Source: Syntrophales bacterium (GTDB lineage Bacteria > Desulfobacterota > Syntrophia > Syntrophales > UBA8958). From it: 13,743 bases of DNA. Of the stretch, positions 1 to 8,111 are shown in pieces. The stretch is from the NCBI GenBank assembly GCA_023231165.1, contig JALNVY010000039.1, positions 1 to 13,743 on the forward strand. Reading direction: 5' to 3'. A program made the translations under genes and the position numbers. The notes beneath the pieces are model-generated. The model did no database searches. It was not told where the DNA came from and saw only the letters and a program-made list of their open reading frames with translations. How positions within the stretch are numbered: the stretch's first letter is position 1; every line of letters starts with the position of its first letter.

Positions 1-1
1 T

Positions 2-196
2 GGCCGCAAATACACCCTGAGCCTCGGCAACAAGATTATTCCCCTTACCAAAGCCGAGAGCGCCCGCTGGAAAAAGGCCGTCCGCCCCATGTTGATCGAA
101 TACAGCCAAACGACCACGGCCAAAGGCCTTCCCGGTCAGAAAGCCGTCGTAGAAACAGAAAAGTTGATTAAGAAGTACGGTAAGGTGTACAAGTAA
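2..196 (+). CDS. dctP: TRAP transporter substrate-binding protein DctP, C-terminal part (5' end outside window)
   Basis: An open frame enters from the left edge and ends at TAA 194-196, giving the last 64 residues of a protein. The fragment reads GRKYTLSLGNKIIPL, then a helix with ESARWKKAVRPML, then KGLPGQ and a Lys-rich end KKYGKVYK. This pattern (Ser/Glu-Trp helix, Lys-Gly-x-Pro turn, final 'KKYG' helix) is typical of the C-terminus of DctP-family periplasmic solute receptors. The identification is strengthened because dctQ and dctM follow directly. The family captures an organic acid or other anionic solute in the periplasm and delivers it to the DctQM permease. The ligand cannot be inferred because the binding-site Arg region lies outside the window. 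The gap to dctQ is 63 bases, consistent with one operon. Confidence 0.85.
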   Translation, partial: GRKYTLSLGNKIIPLTKAESARWKKAVRPMLIEYSQTTTAKGLPGQKAVVETEKLIKKYGKVYK

Positions 197-259
197 ATAT
201 ATTTCTAAAGTGATTGACAAGCGGCAGAGGAGTTTCTCGTAGCTTGCCGGAGAGGATCT

Positions 260-742
260 ATGCAGCGCGTCGATAGATTTGTAAACACTACCAGCAGGCA
301 TATAAATACGATTGCCGGCGCCTCCGTTATGGCGATGATGCTCCTGACCAGCGCCGACGTCGTAATGCGCCTTGTTGACCGTCCCATCCCCGGGACCTAT
401 GAGATCATAGGCTTCCTGGGGTCACTGGCTGTCGCCTTCGCCCTGGCCCAGACCTCCGTCGAAAAGGGTCATGTCGCCGTGGATCTCCTCGTCAATCTTT
501 TGCCACCGCGCATGCAGATCCTCATGGACGTCTTTGCCGCCCTCACGGGAACGGCCATCTTTGGCGCCATAACCTGGCAGAGCGCCTTGTACGCCTTGGA
601 TCTCAGGCAGAGCGGCGAGGTCTCCGCCACCCTCGGGATGCCCGTGTATCCATTCGTCGCCGGGATCGCGACCGGTTGCGCCCTCCTTTGCATCGTCCTG
701 ATAGTCGAGTTTGCCCGCAGTCTGCGGAGGATCAAAGCATGA
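260..742 (+). CDS. dctQ: TRAP transporter small permease subunit DctQ
   Basis: The 160-residue protein has the usual DctQ size and four predicted membrane helices, at about 17-37, 48-66, 88-108 and 128-152. Family signatures are visible: the loop SVEKGHVAVDLL at 66-77 (the conserved Gly-His-x-x-Val-Asp-Leu) and the SGEVSATLGMPVYP stretch at 118-131. DctQ is the small membrane subunit that pairs with DctM to form the sodium-driven TRAP permease. The ATG at 260 is chosen because a purine-rich GGAGAGG lies just upstream at 249-255. The stop codon overlaps the dctM start (ATGA at 739-742), which indicates translational coupling. The upstream neighbour is the binding protein, so a complete binding protein-Q-M order is present. 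Confidence 0.93.
   Translation: MQRVDRFVNTTSRHINTIAGASVMAMMLLTSADVVMRLVDRPIPGTYEIIGFLGSLAVAFALAQTSVEKGHVAVDLLVNLLPPRMQILMDVFAALTGTAIFGAITWQSALYALDLRQSGEVSATLGMPVYPFVAGIATGCALLCIVLIVEFARSLRRIKA
726..730 (+). promoter_or_regulatory. Ribosome binding site that fixes the dctM start
   Basis: GGAGG lies eight bases before ATG 739, within the last codons of dctQ. It decides the start in favour of 739 over the longer frame from 676 and supports coupled translation through the ATGA overlap. Confidence 0.7.
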
Positions 743-2040
743 CGGCGATTATGACAGGCGTAACCGGTTTCCTGGTTCTAATCATCCTGATGTTCATGCG
801 CATCCCCGTGGGTTTTGTGATGGCCATCGTGGGTTTCCTCGGATTCGGATACCTCGTCTCCTGGCCAGCGTCCCTCAATCTCCTGGCAAGGGATTTTTTT
901 TCGATCTTCAGTTCTTACAATCTAACCGTCATTCCCCTTTTCATTTTCATGGGTCAATTAGCCCACTACTCAGGAATCAGCGGCCGCCTCTTCAATGCCG
1001 CCCATAAATGGATGGGACATCTTCCCGGCGGCTTGGCTATTGCCACCATAGGCGCCTGCGCCGGATTCGCCGCCATCTGCGGCTCGACCAGCGCCACCGC
1101 CGCCACCATGGCTACGGTAGCTTTACCCCAAATGAAGAAATATAATTACAATCCCGCCTTAGCTACGGGCGTCGTGGCCGCCGGAGGCAGCCTGGGGATC
1201 CTCATCCCTCCCAGCACGATCTTCATTATCTACGGTATCATGACTGAACAGTCTGTCGGCAAGCTCTTCATGGCGGGGGTCTTGCCGGGGATAATCCTGG
1301 CAGCCCTATTCATTGCTGTAATCCTTGTCTGGACCCGCCTGCAGCCGGGCTTGTGCACCCCGGCCCCCAAGGCTTCCTTACGTGAAAAAATCGCCTCCCT
1401 GCGCGGGGTCGTGGAAACATTTTTGCTGTTTGTTCTGGTTATGGGAGGGCTTTTCATGGGGTTTTTCACTCCGACGGAAGCAGCGGGCGTAGGTGCCCTA
1501 GGAACGCTGGCAATCGCCCTCATGGGCCTTAATCTGACTTGGCATTCCTTTCTAAAAGCACTTAACGAAACTACCCGTATCTCATGCATGATCATGGCCA
1601 TTGTCGCCGGGGCGACCGTCTTCGGTCATTTTCTTGCCATGACCACCATTCCCACTGAAATCGGCATCTGGGTCTCACAACTTCCGGTGTCGCCGGCAGT
1701 GATCATTGGCATAATCATTCTCGTTTATCTCTTTCTCGGCTGTCTGATGGACTCCCTGGCCATGATCATGCTGACCATCCCCATTTTCTATCCCGTAGTC
1801 ACTACCTTGGGTTACGACCCTATCTGGTTCGGGGTCATCATTGTCCTCGTCGCCGAGATTGGTGTTATCACACCCCCCGTGGGCATCAATGTTTATATCG
1901 TGGGCGGGGTCGCAAGAGATGTGCCTCTCCATATTATCTTCAAAGGGGCGCTTCACTTGATGAGCGCCATGATCATCCTGGCGGTGCTGCTAATCGTTTT
2001 CCCGGAAATCGCCCTTTATCTGCCCAGCCTCATGAAATGA
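739..2040 (+). CDS. dctM: TRAP transporter large permease subunit DctM
   Basis: The 433-residue protein is almost entirely hydrophobic, with about twelve helices as in the DctM/TRAP large permease family, and its length matches the usual 425-435. Conserved blocks include MRIPVGFVMAIVG near residue 20, a Gly/Ser/Ala-rich ICGSTSATAATMATVALP block at 113-130, GGSLGILIPPS at 149-159, FFTPTEAAG at 242-250 and ITPPVGIN at 377-384. The two PP-containing hairpins belong to the elevator-type transport core. It should import the solute delivered by DctP using the Na+ gradient. The ATG at 739 is preferred over an in-frame ATG at 676, because GGAGG at 726-730 is eight bases upstream and the start overlaps the dctQ stop. 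The 676 start would instead give a 21-residue non-hydrophobic extension lying inside dctQ. Confidence 0.95.
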   Translation: MTAIMTGVTGFLVLIILMFMRIPVGFVMAIVGFLGFGYLVSWPASLNLLARDFFSIFSSYNLTVIPLFIFMGQLAHYSGISGRLFNAAHKWMGHLPGGLAIATIGACAGFAAICGSTSATAATMATVALPQMKKYNYNPALATGVVAAGGSLGILIPPSTIFIIYGIMTEQSVGKLFMAGVLPGIILAALFIAVILVWTRLQPGLCTPAPKASLREKIASLRGVVETFLLFVLVMGGLFMGFFTPTEAAGVGALGTLAIALMGLNLTWHSFLKALNETTRISCMIMAIVAGATVFGHFLAMTTIPTEIGIWVSQLPVSPAVIIGIIILVYLFLGCLMDSLAMIMLTIPIFYPVVTTLGYDPIWFGVIIVLVAEIGVITPPVGINVYIVGGVARDVPLHIIFKGALHLMSAMIILAVLLIVFPEIALYLPSLMK

Positions 2041-2067
2041 TCTTGAATACTTGTGATCAGAATACCC

Positions 2068-2094
2068 TTGACACAAGATCCCCCTTCATATAGT
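2068..2094 (+). promoter_or_regulatory. Candidate sigma-70 promoter of the RND efflux operon
   Basis: A perfect TTGACA at 2068-2073 is followed after 15 bases by TATAGT at 2089-2094, which matches five of six -10 positions. The 15-base spacer is shorter than the optimum of 17, so strength is uncertain. It lies in the 113-base gap after dctM and would start transcription near 2101, about 53 bases before the adaptor gene. Two inverted repeats overlap its -35: GATCTTG 2039-2045 with CAAGATC 2074-2080, and CTTGTG 2050-2055 with CACAAG 2072-2077. These could be an operator. The hexamers are seen in the sequence; function is inferred. Confidence 0.45.
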
Positions 2095-2153
2095 CCCATC
2101 TTACAATCAGATCTCGAAAATACTGAGAGGACTTCCTTTCCAATAGTCTCTGA

Positions 2154-3269
2154 ATGATAATGAATCTTCTATTTAGAAATCCTGTTCTCAGAGGACTGAT
2201 CTTGCCGGTCGCCCTGTTGATCTTCCTTTTTTCCTGCTCATCGCCAAAATCACCCCCTGCCAAACGTCCCGTTCCGGTCGCCGTGGCCACGGCTATCCAG
2301 AAGACCATCCCCTTACAGATCGAGGCGATCGGTGCTGTCGAGCCCTATCAGACCATCTCCGTAAAAACCCAGCTCACGGGGCAGATTACCCAAGTCTACT
2401 TCAAAGAGGGCCAGGACGTGAAAAAAGGTGACCCCCTCTTCAAACTAGACTGCCGCACCTATGAGGAAACGGTGAAGCAGGCGGAGGCTAACCTGATCAG
2501 GGACAAGGCCCACCTGCAAAACGCCCGGCAAGAGTTGACCCGCTACGCCTTCCTGGTGGAAAAAGGCTACGTGGCAAAGCAGCAGTACGACCAGATCAAA
2601 ACAAACCTGGCCGCCCTGGAAGCAACGGTGAACGCCGATAAGGCACTCGTGGAAAGCAATCGCGTCCAGCTTCAATACTGCTCCATCCATTCCCCCATTG
2701 ACGGCCGGACGGGATCGCTGAAAGTAAACAGGGGAAATGTCGTCAAGCTCAACGACGTGGAAGTAGTCGTGATCAATCAGATACAGCCCATCTATGTCAC
2801 CCTCACCGTTCCCGAGAAGGAACTGGCGCGAATCAAGACCTACCAGGCGCGGCGGCAACTCCCAGCCGAGGCCGTAATCCCCGGGGATGAACGTCCCGAA
2901 AAAGGGGAGCTCACCTTCATCGATAACGCGGTCAACAGGGCAACGGGCATGATCACCCTCAAGGGGACCTTTGCGAACCGGGAAAAGCGGCTCTGGCCGG
3001 GCCAGTTCGTCAATGTGGTGCTAACGCTGGACATGGAACCGAACACCATCATGGTCCCCTCGCAGGCCGTGGAAAAGGGCCAGACGGACCAGTATGTCTT
3101 CGTCGTCAAGTCCGACAATACCGTGGACATGAGGTCCGTGACAACGGGGGCCGTGATCCGGGGTGAGACGGCCATTCTCAAGGGTGTGCAGGCAGGAGAA
3201 AAAGTGGTGACAGACGGACAGTTGCGGTTGATTCCAGGCGCCAAGGTCAGCATTAAAGAGAAGCCCTGA
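2154..3269 (+). CDS. RND efflux periplasmic adaptor (membrane fusion protein), MdtA/AcrA-like lipoprotein
   Basis: The 371-residue protein begins with a hydrophobic segment at 15-27 ending in a lipobox LFSC, so Cys28 is probably lipidated. Domains follow the adaptor order. The first half of a lipoyl domain lies at about 58-100 (GAVEPYQTISVKTQLTG, with GQDVKKGDPLF). An alpha-hairpin spans about 102-170 and contains VEKGYVAKQQYDQIK. The second lipoyl half lies at 178-200 (IHSPIDGRTG), then a beta-barrel, then a membrane-proximal domain from about 295. Such proteins link an inner-membrane RND pump to an outer-membrane channel. The start is constrained by an in-frame TGA at 2151-2153. The ATG at 2160 is an alternative start, and no strong Shine-Dalgarno is seen for either. 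The pump gene follows after 20 bases. The style is closest to MdtA. The outer-membrane factor is not encoded in this window. Confidence 0.92.
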   Translation: MIMNLLFRNPVLRGLILPVALLIFLFSCSSPKSPPAKRPVPVAVATAIQKTIPLQIEAIGAVEPYQTISVKTQLTGQITQVYFKEGQDVKKGDPLFKLDCRTYEETVKQAEANLIRDKAHLQNARQELTRYAFLVEKGYVAKQQYDQIKTNLAALEATVNADKALVESNRVQLQYCSIHSPIDGRTGSLKVNRGNVVKLNDVEVVVINQIQPIYVTLTVPEKELARIKTYQARRQLPAEAVIPGDERPEKGELTFIDNAVNRATGMITLKGTFANREKRLWPGQFVNVVLTLDMEPNTIMVPSQAVEKGQTDQYVFVVKSDNTVDMRSVTTGAVIRGETAILKGVQAGEKVVTDGQLRLIPGAKVSIKEKP

Positions 3270-3289
3270 AATGGCGCCGGAGCAATAGC

Positions 3290-6200
3290 ATGAACATTTC
3301 GAGGCTCTTCATCCTCCGTCCCATCATGACCACCCTGGTCATGATCTCGATCCTCATCGTGGGCCTTGTCGCCTACCGATCCCTGCCCGTAAGCGAGCTG
3401 CCGACGGTGGATTTCCCCACGATTCGTGTTTCGGCTAATCTTGCCGGTGCGAGCCCGGAGACGATGGCTTCCGCCGTGGCCACGGTTCTCGAACGGGAGT
3501 TTGCAACCATATCCGGTATCGATTCCATGACGTCCATAAGCTCCATGGGCGTTACCCAGATTACCATCCAGTTCAATCTGAACCGGGACATCGACGCCGC
3601 AGCCCAGGACGTCCAGACAGCCATCGCGGCAGCGACCCGCCACCTGCCCCAAAACATGACGACGGCCCCTGCCTACCGGAAGTTGAATCCGGCCGAGCAA
3701 CCTATTCTCTACCTGGCCATGAGTTCGCCCACCCTGCCCCTTTCCAAGGTCGATGAATATGCCGACACCCATTTGGCGCAACGCATCTCCATGCTCAACG
3801 GTGTGGCCGAGGTCCAGGTTTATGGGTCTCAAAAGTATGCCGTCCGCGTCCGCCTAGATCCGAAGGCGCTGGTCAGCCGTGCCATCGGCATCGATGAGGT
3901 CGTCGCCGCCATTCAGTCGGGGAACGTAAATCTGCCCACAGGCAACCTCTCGGGGGCTCACCGTACTTTTACCATCCAGGCCTCGGGACAGCTAACGGAT
4001 GCGTCAGCCTACCGGCCGCTGATCGTGGCTTACCGGAACAATGCGCCCGTGCGACTCAGCGAAGTGGCAACCGTTATGGACGGGGTTGAAGATGACAAGG
4101 TGGCTTCCTGGCTCAACAACGACCGGGCCATCGTGCTGGCAGTTCAGCGCCAGCCGGGCACGAACACCGTCGAAGTTGTCAAGGCCATCAAGGATCTTAT
4201 CCCTCAATATCGGGCCGAAATTCCGGCGTCCGTGACGTTAGATATCCTTTATGACCGGTCCATATCCATCAAGGAATCCGTCCGGGATGTGCAGATTACG
4301 TTTCTGATCTCCCTGATCCTGGTCGTCCTCGTCATCTTTCTCTTTCTGCGCAACCTCTCGGCAACGGTCATCCCCAGTCTCGCCCTGCCCATCTCCATCG
4401 TCGGCACCTTTGCGGTGATGTATTTAGCCGGATACAACCTCGACAACCTTTCCCTGATGGCCCTTACCTTGAGTGTAGGGTTTGTTGTCGACGATGCCAT
4501 TGTCATGCTGGAGAATATCGTGCGGCACATGGAAAAGGGTGAAAGTCCTCTGGAAGCCTCCCTCAAGGGCTCGGCGGAGATCAGTTTCACGATCCTCTCC
4601 ATGACCATCTCCCTGGTTGCTGTTTTCATTCCGGTGTTATTTATGGGCGGAATTGTCGGCCGCTTGCTCCACGAATTTGCCGTCACCATCACCGTTGCCG
4701 TCCTTATTTCCGGATTTGTTTCCCTCAGTCTGACGCCGATGCTCTGCAGCATGTTCCTCCGGCCCGCGGGGAAACAGCGGCATAGTCGCATCTATCAATT
4801 GTCCGAACGGTTTTTTGACGGTATGCTCCGCTTTTATGACACTACTTTGAAATGGGCCTTAAGGCGTCGGCTCACAACGCTTATTCTTTCGTTTGTTTTT
4901 TTGGTCGTCGCCGTTGTTCTCTACGCCTTTATCTCCAAGGGATTCCTGCCAAGTGAAGACACGGGTCAAATCACCGGTTTCACCGAAGCGGCGCAGGGAA
5001 TATCCTATGAATCCATGGTGGAACACCAGAAAAAAGTCGTCCAAATTATCGAGAAGGATCCGAATATTGAGAAGGTGATGTCGCGTGTCGGGTCGGGGGG
5101 CGGTTCGTCCATGAACACGGGACGCTTGACTCTCCGCCTTAAACCTCGCCAGGAAAGGCGCCAGAGCGCCGATGAGATTATTCAGAAGCTTCGGCCACAG
5201 TTGGCAACGATTCCCGGAATCCAGGTCTATCTACAAAACCCGCCGCCCATCCGGATCGGCGGCTATCAGACGAAAAGCCAGTACCAGTATGCCCTTCAGA
5301 GTCCGGACATGAACGAACTTTACAAATACGCCCCCCTGCTGGAAGCAAAGCTGAAAGACATGCCGGGATTACAGGATGTGGCCAGCGATCTTGAGATCAA
5401 AAGCCCCCAGATCTCCATAAACATCAACAGAGACAAGGCCTCGGCCTTAGGGCTAAGCGTTGGTCAGATCGAAGCCGCCCTGGAAAGCGCTTACTCCGCC
5501 AGACAGATATCAACAATTTATGCACCCAACAACCAGTACCGCGTGATCATCGAACTTGATCCGCAGTACCAAAAGGATCCCGCGGCGCTTTTGCTTCTCT
5601 ATGTCCGCTCCTCTTCCGGAACCCTGGTCCCACTAAATACGGTAGCAACTATGGACTGGACCGTCGGACCGCTTACGGTGAACCATCTGGGCCAACTTCC
5701 CGCCGTTACCATATCATTCAACCTGGCCCCCGGGGCATCCCTGGGCAACGCCGTGGATACAGTGGAAAAAACGGCCCAGGCCATCCTGCCCGCGACAATA
5801 ACCTGTACTCTCCAGGGAACCGCCCAGGCATTCGCGTCCTCCATGGTGGGCCTGGAGATGCTGATCCTGGCCGCAATCCTCGTGATTTATATCGTTCTGG
5901 GCATCCTTTATGAGAGTTTCATCCATCCTTTGACGATTTTATCTGGCTTGCCTTCGGCCGGCCTCGGCGCCCTCCTGACGCTCCTCATCTTCCGGATCGA
6001 CCTCAACCTTTACGCCTTGGTGGGCATCATCATGCTCGTGGGCATTGTCAAGAAAAACGCCATCATGATGATCGATTTCGCCCTGGATGCGGAGAGGAAG
6101 GAAGGGAAGAAGCCGGAAGAGGCTATTTACCAGGGCGCCCTGACGCGCTTTCGCCCCATCATGATGACAACTATGTCGGCCCTGATGGCAACGTTGCCCA

Positions 6201-6385
6201 TCTCCCTCGGTTTGGGTGCAGGCGGAGAGTCCCGCCAACCTCTGGGCCTGGCCGTGGTTGGGGGGCTCATTTTTTCCCAGATCGTGACGCTCTACATCAC
6301 CCCGGTGATCTATACGTACATGGACTCGCTGCAAGTCAGGCTACGTCGAAATTACCGCCGCATACGACCTGCCCGCACATCATGA
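3290..6385 (+). CDS. RND multidrug efflux pump, HAE1 family (MdtB/MdtC-like)
   Basis: The 1031-residue inner-membrane protein has the size and layout of HAE1 RND pumps. TM1 lies at about 10-30, with two large periplasmic loops (about 31-335 and 550-860) and two six-helix bundles. The N-terminal pattern RLFILRPIMTTLVM, the LPVSELPTVDFPTI stretch and RKLNPAEQPI are typical of the MdtB/MdtC branch. The proton-relay residues are present: Asp401-Asp402 in TM4 (GFVVDDAIVMLEN) match AcrB D407/D408, and Lys922 in TM10 (GIVKKNAIMMIDF) matches K940. The pump should exchange protons for hydrophobic or anionic compounds from the periplasm or outer leaflet. GGAG at 3279-3282 is seven bases before the ATG. 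Only one pump gene is present, unlike the MdtBC heteromer, so a homotrimer is likely. The substrate cannot be inferred from sequence. Confidence 0.95.
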   Translation: MNISRLFILRPIMTTLVMISILIVGLVAYRSLPVSELPTVDFPTIRVSANLAGASPETMASAVATVLEREFATISGIDSMTSISSMGVTQITIQFNLNRDIDAAAQDVQTAIAAATRHLPQNMTTAPAYRKLNPAEQPILYLAMSSPTLPLSKVDEYADTHLAQRISMLNGVAEVQVYGSQKYAVRVRLDPKALVSRAIGIDEVVAAIQSGNVNLPTGNLSGAHRTFTIQASGQLTDASAYRPLIVAYRNNAPVRLSEVATVMDGVEDDKVASWLNNDRAIVLAVQRQPGTNTVEVVKAIKDLIPQYRAEIPASVTLDILYDRSISIKESVRDVQITFLISLILVVLVIFLFLRNLSATVIPSLALPISIVGTFAVMYLAGYNLDNLSLMALTLSVGFVVDDAIVMLENIVRHMEKGESPLEASLKGSAEISFTILSMTISLVAVFIPVLFMGGIVGRLLHEFAVTITVAVLISGFVSLSLTPMLCSMFLRPAGKQRHSRIYQLSERFFDGMLRFYDTTLKWALRRRLTTLILSFVFLVVAVVLYAFISKGFLPSEDTGQITGFTEAAQGISYESMVEHQKKVVQIIEKDPNIEKVMSRVGSGGGSSMNTGRLTLRLKPRQERRQSADEIIQKLRPQLATIPGIQVYLQNPPPIRIGGYQTKSQYQYALQSPDMNELYKYAPLLEAKLKDMPGLQDVASDLEIKSPQISININRDKASALGLSVGQIEAALESAYSARQISTIYAPNNQYRVIIELDPQYQKDPAALLLLYVRSSSGTLVPLNTVATMDWTVGPLTVNHLGQLPAVTISFNLAPGASLGNAVDTVEKTAQAILPATITCTLQGTAQAFASSMVGLEMLILAAILVIYIVLGILYESFIHPLTILSGLPSAGLGALLTLLIFRIDLNLYALVGIIMLVGIVKKNAIMMIDFALDAERKEGKKPEEAIYQGALTRFRPIMMTTMSALMATLPISLGLGAGGESRQPLGLAVVGGLIFSQIVTLYITPVIYTYMDSLQVRLRRNYRRIRPARTS

Positions 6386-6432
6386 TATTTGATCCGAGTA
6401 CGAAGAATATTTTTCCTGTCCACCCTGTCTTA

Positions 6433-6615
6433 TCAATAACCACCGCGGTCCAACCTGTCCCGATCCTGCTCTATTCCGATGTCCCGGTCACTCTTATAAT
6501 CATCCTCAATAGTTGTCGCGTCCCGGCGGGAATCACGATTTCCGGCGCATCCGGTAAATGATATCAAAACACTGCAAATAATTAATAGCGCTATCAAAAA
6601 ATGCGATTTTCTCAC
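6433..6615 (-). CDS. Small Arg/Asp-rich lipoprotein of unknown function
   Basis: The 60-residue product starts with MRKSHF, has a hydrophobic stretch at 6-20, and reaches a lipobox FTGC with Cys23, so it is a probable lipoprotein. The mature part is only about 38 residues, very hydrophilic, and rich in Arg/Asp pairs (RDSRRD, KSDRD, QDRDRLDRGGY). The GTG at 6615 is chosen. It puts the basic n-region of the signal peptide at the N-terminus, follows a purine-rich run (complement of 6623-6635), and leaves 46 bases to the preceding gene. An ATG at 6681 would add 22 unlikely residues and overlap that gene. It is the last gene of a minus-strand run with the TPR protein and the two-helix membrane protein. 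I recognise no family. Confidence 0.65.
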   Translation of the reverse strand: MRKSHFLIALLIICSVLISFTGCAGNRDSRRDATTIEDDYKSDRDIGIEQDRDRLDRGGY

Positions 6616-6661
6616 CTGCTTACCCCCCCTTCCCTCAAATGGATATATCTGATGAATACTG

Positions 6662-7027
6662 TTATACTTGCTTGCTAGCAATGATCTCCTCGATGAATTT
6701 TACGATCCATAATCCCCACAGCGTTATGATGACAATCCCGGCGATGCAGATGGCCGCTAAAGAATAATCTATATTAAACTCAAAGGCATTTAATATCCTG
6801 GGATCATAGCGGCCGGTCTCCATAAGGGGCAGATGAAATTTATCTCCGAGATTGTAAAAGTAATCAAAGGAATTGGGCGGCTTCATAATTGTGTGAAAGC
6901 CCCAGTATTTGCTCACGGTGGTATTGCCGATATGCAAAGAGCATTTCCAGGGCGGATTGAAAAGTACAAACAGCAAGAACTTTATGGATGCGATAAGGAT
7001 GATAATTTTAGTGACGATAAACTTCAT
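6662..7027 (-). CDS. Two-helix inner-membrane protein of unknown function
   Basis: The 121-residue protein has hydrophobic helices at about 5-23 and 88-108. Between them lies a loop of about 65 residues with many aromatics (PPWKC, YWGFHT, FDYFYNLGDKF). The basic N-terminus and the charged tail VKFIEEIIASKQ suggest both ends are cytoplasmic and the loop periplasmic. A good AGGAGA (complement of 7033-7038) lies five bases before the ATG, so the gene is likely real. It sits 45 bases after the TPR gene and 46 before the small lipoprotein, all on the minus strand, which suggests co-transcription. Base composition appears more AT-rich than the RND genes. I recognise no domain, and a link to the neighbours' function is inference from order only. 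Confidence 0.72.
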   Translation of the reverse strand: MKFIVTKIIILIASIKFLLFVLFNPPWKCSLHIGNTTVSKYWGFHTIMKPPNSFDYFYNLGDKFHLPLMETGRYDPRILNAFEFNIDYSLAAICIAGIVIITLWGLWIVKFIEEIIASKQV

Positions 7028-7072
7028 GTTTCTCTCCTGTTGGTTATCGGGTAGTCTTCACCATTATTTTGG

Positions 7073-8077
7073 TTACTTCCCTTCTTTCAGTTGTTTCAAG
7101 ACCTTGCAGGCCTGCTGATAGCCGAGCTTGCAGGCCTGGTCAGCGTCCTGCACGGCCTCTTTCTTATTACCCCGCTGGTAATTGCACCTTCCCCGATAGT
7201 AGTAGCTCCAGCTATTGTCTGCCTTCAATTCGATTGCCTTCGTAAGATAACCGATACAGGCGTCATATTGATTATCTTTTTCAGCGAGCCAGCCCAGCCA
7301 GCTATATGCCTCGGCATGGGTCGGGTTCAATTCCACAGTTCGCTTGAAATCTGCCACGGCCTTGTCAGGGAGATTCAGCTTACTGTAGGACCGACCTCGC
7401 CAGTAATAAGCGGCGCTGTTATTGGGATCGGTCTGAATTGCCAGATCATACGCGGCGATGGCCTTTTTAAAATCGTTCTGTTTGAAGAACCGGTGCCCCA
7501 CCGACAGGTTCCCGGCACTTTTCCCGGCGGCAGGAGGAACGGCAGCGTCCCGGATCTCCCCTTTGATCAGCGGGCTTACCTTGCCCTGCCGGTTTTCATA
7601 GGAAGCGGCCGTGATCTGCCAGCGATCCCGCATATACACGAGGGTTAGATGCGCCTTCCCCGCACCGTTTTTCCCCTCAACACGGAGGGTAAGCCGGGCC
7701 TGGGCCGTGCCGCCCGAGGTTTTGAGGGAGGATGGAAACCAGGGCGATGTTTCCGTGACTTCCCCGAGATCATCCTTGATCTGCTGATTTTCTTTAACGA
7801 AGGACGAAGCGATCTTGAATGGTTCAGAATCCTTGATAAAGTCGTTAATGCCAAAGAGGATGGAGATAATAACAATGACCACAAGGAAAGGCCAGGAGCG
7901 TGAAGCGCCTCCCTTAGGCTTTACCGGTTTATAAGTCTTTTTCCCGTCGCCGGGCTGTATGGGCTCGTAATCTTTCCCAGAAGCCTGGCCCAAATATGGC
8001 GCCTGGCTGGCAGCACGATCCTTTTTCCTGAACTGCGCCAGGACGTCCGGCAACTTCATTTTTGGCACGGTGGTCAT
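7073..8077 (-). CDS. Membrane-anchored TPR protein with a possible Coa1-like domain
   Basis: The 334-residue protein has a cytoplasmic-looking, Lys/Pro-rich N-terminus (1-60), one membrane helix at about 62-79 and a presumably periplasmic remainder. Residues 84-165 (FVKENQQIKDDLGEVTE, then paired strands ending RDRWQITAASYE) resemble the small Coa1-type domain found next to membrane anchors. That match is tentative. Residues 189-324 form about four TPR units, for example NDFKKAIAAYDLAIQTDPNN and LPDKAVADFKRTVELNPTH. The last unit ends Sel1-like (ACKLGYQQACKVL). TPRs bind partner proteins, so a scaffold role in the envelope is plausible. The ATG at 8077 is chosen because a G-rich Shine-Dalgarno run precedes it and the promoter at 8112-8139 would start near 8105. 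The frame extends up to 8131, but that ATG lies inside the promoter spacer. First gene of the minus-strand cassette. Confidence 0.85.
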   Translation of the reverse strand: MTTVPKMKLPDVLAQFRKKDRAASQAPYLGQASGKDYEPIQPGDGKKTYKPVKPKGGASRSWPFLVVIVIISILFGINDFIKDSEPFKIASSFVKENQQIKDDLGEVTETSPWFPSSLKTSGGTAQARLTLRVEGKNGAGKAHLTLVYMRDRWQITAASYENRQGKVSPLIKGEIRDAAVPPAAGKSAGNLSVGHRFFKQNDFKKAIAAYDLAIQTDPNNSAAYYWRGRSYSKLNLPDKAVADFKRTVELNPTHAEAYSWLGWLAEKDNQYDACIGYLTKAIELKADNSWSYYYRGRCNYQRGNKKEAVQDADQACKLGYQQACKVLKQLKEGK

Positions 8078-8092
8078 GATTCCCCCCCTCTT

Positions 8093-8102
8093 TGTCATGA
8101 CA
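8093..8102. promoter_or_regulatory. Palindrome TGTCATGACA at the predicted transcription start of the TPR cassette
   Basis: TGTCATGACA is a perfect ten-base palindrome just downstream of the -10 element, where a repressor would block initiation. The half TCATGACA recurs at 8150-8157 upstream of the -35. This is an operator candidate by position and symmetry only. Confidence 0.35.
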
Positions 8103-8111
8103 TGGTGATGT

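Noticed and set aside
214..243. TTGACA at 214-219 as a promoter for dctQ
   Set aside because: No acceptable -10 lies 16-18 bases downstream, and dctQ is expected to be read from upstream of dctP.
2840..3832. 330-codon open frame on the minus strand
   Set aside because: It lies antisense across the adaptor 3' end and the pump 5' end, both well supported. Its Gly/His/Arg-rich composition with no domain is typical of a shadow frame in GC-rich coding DNA.
4249..4791. 180-codon minus-strand frame inside the RND gene
   Set aside because: It is the reverse of the TM4-TM6 coding region of the pump. Its Arg/Thr/Met-rich content is a shadow of hydrophobic codons.
7091..7648. 185-codon open frame on the plus strand
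   Set aside because: It is antisense to the TPR repeats of a well-supported gene, with no good ribosome site and no motif.
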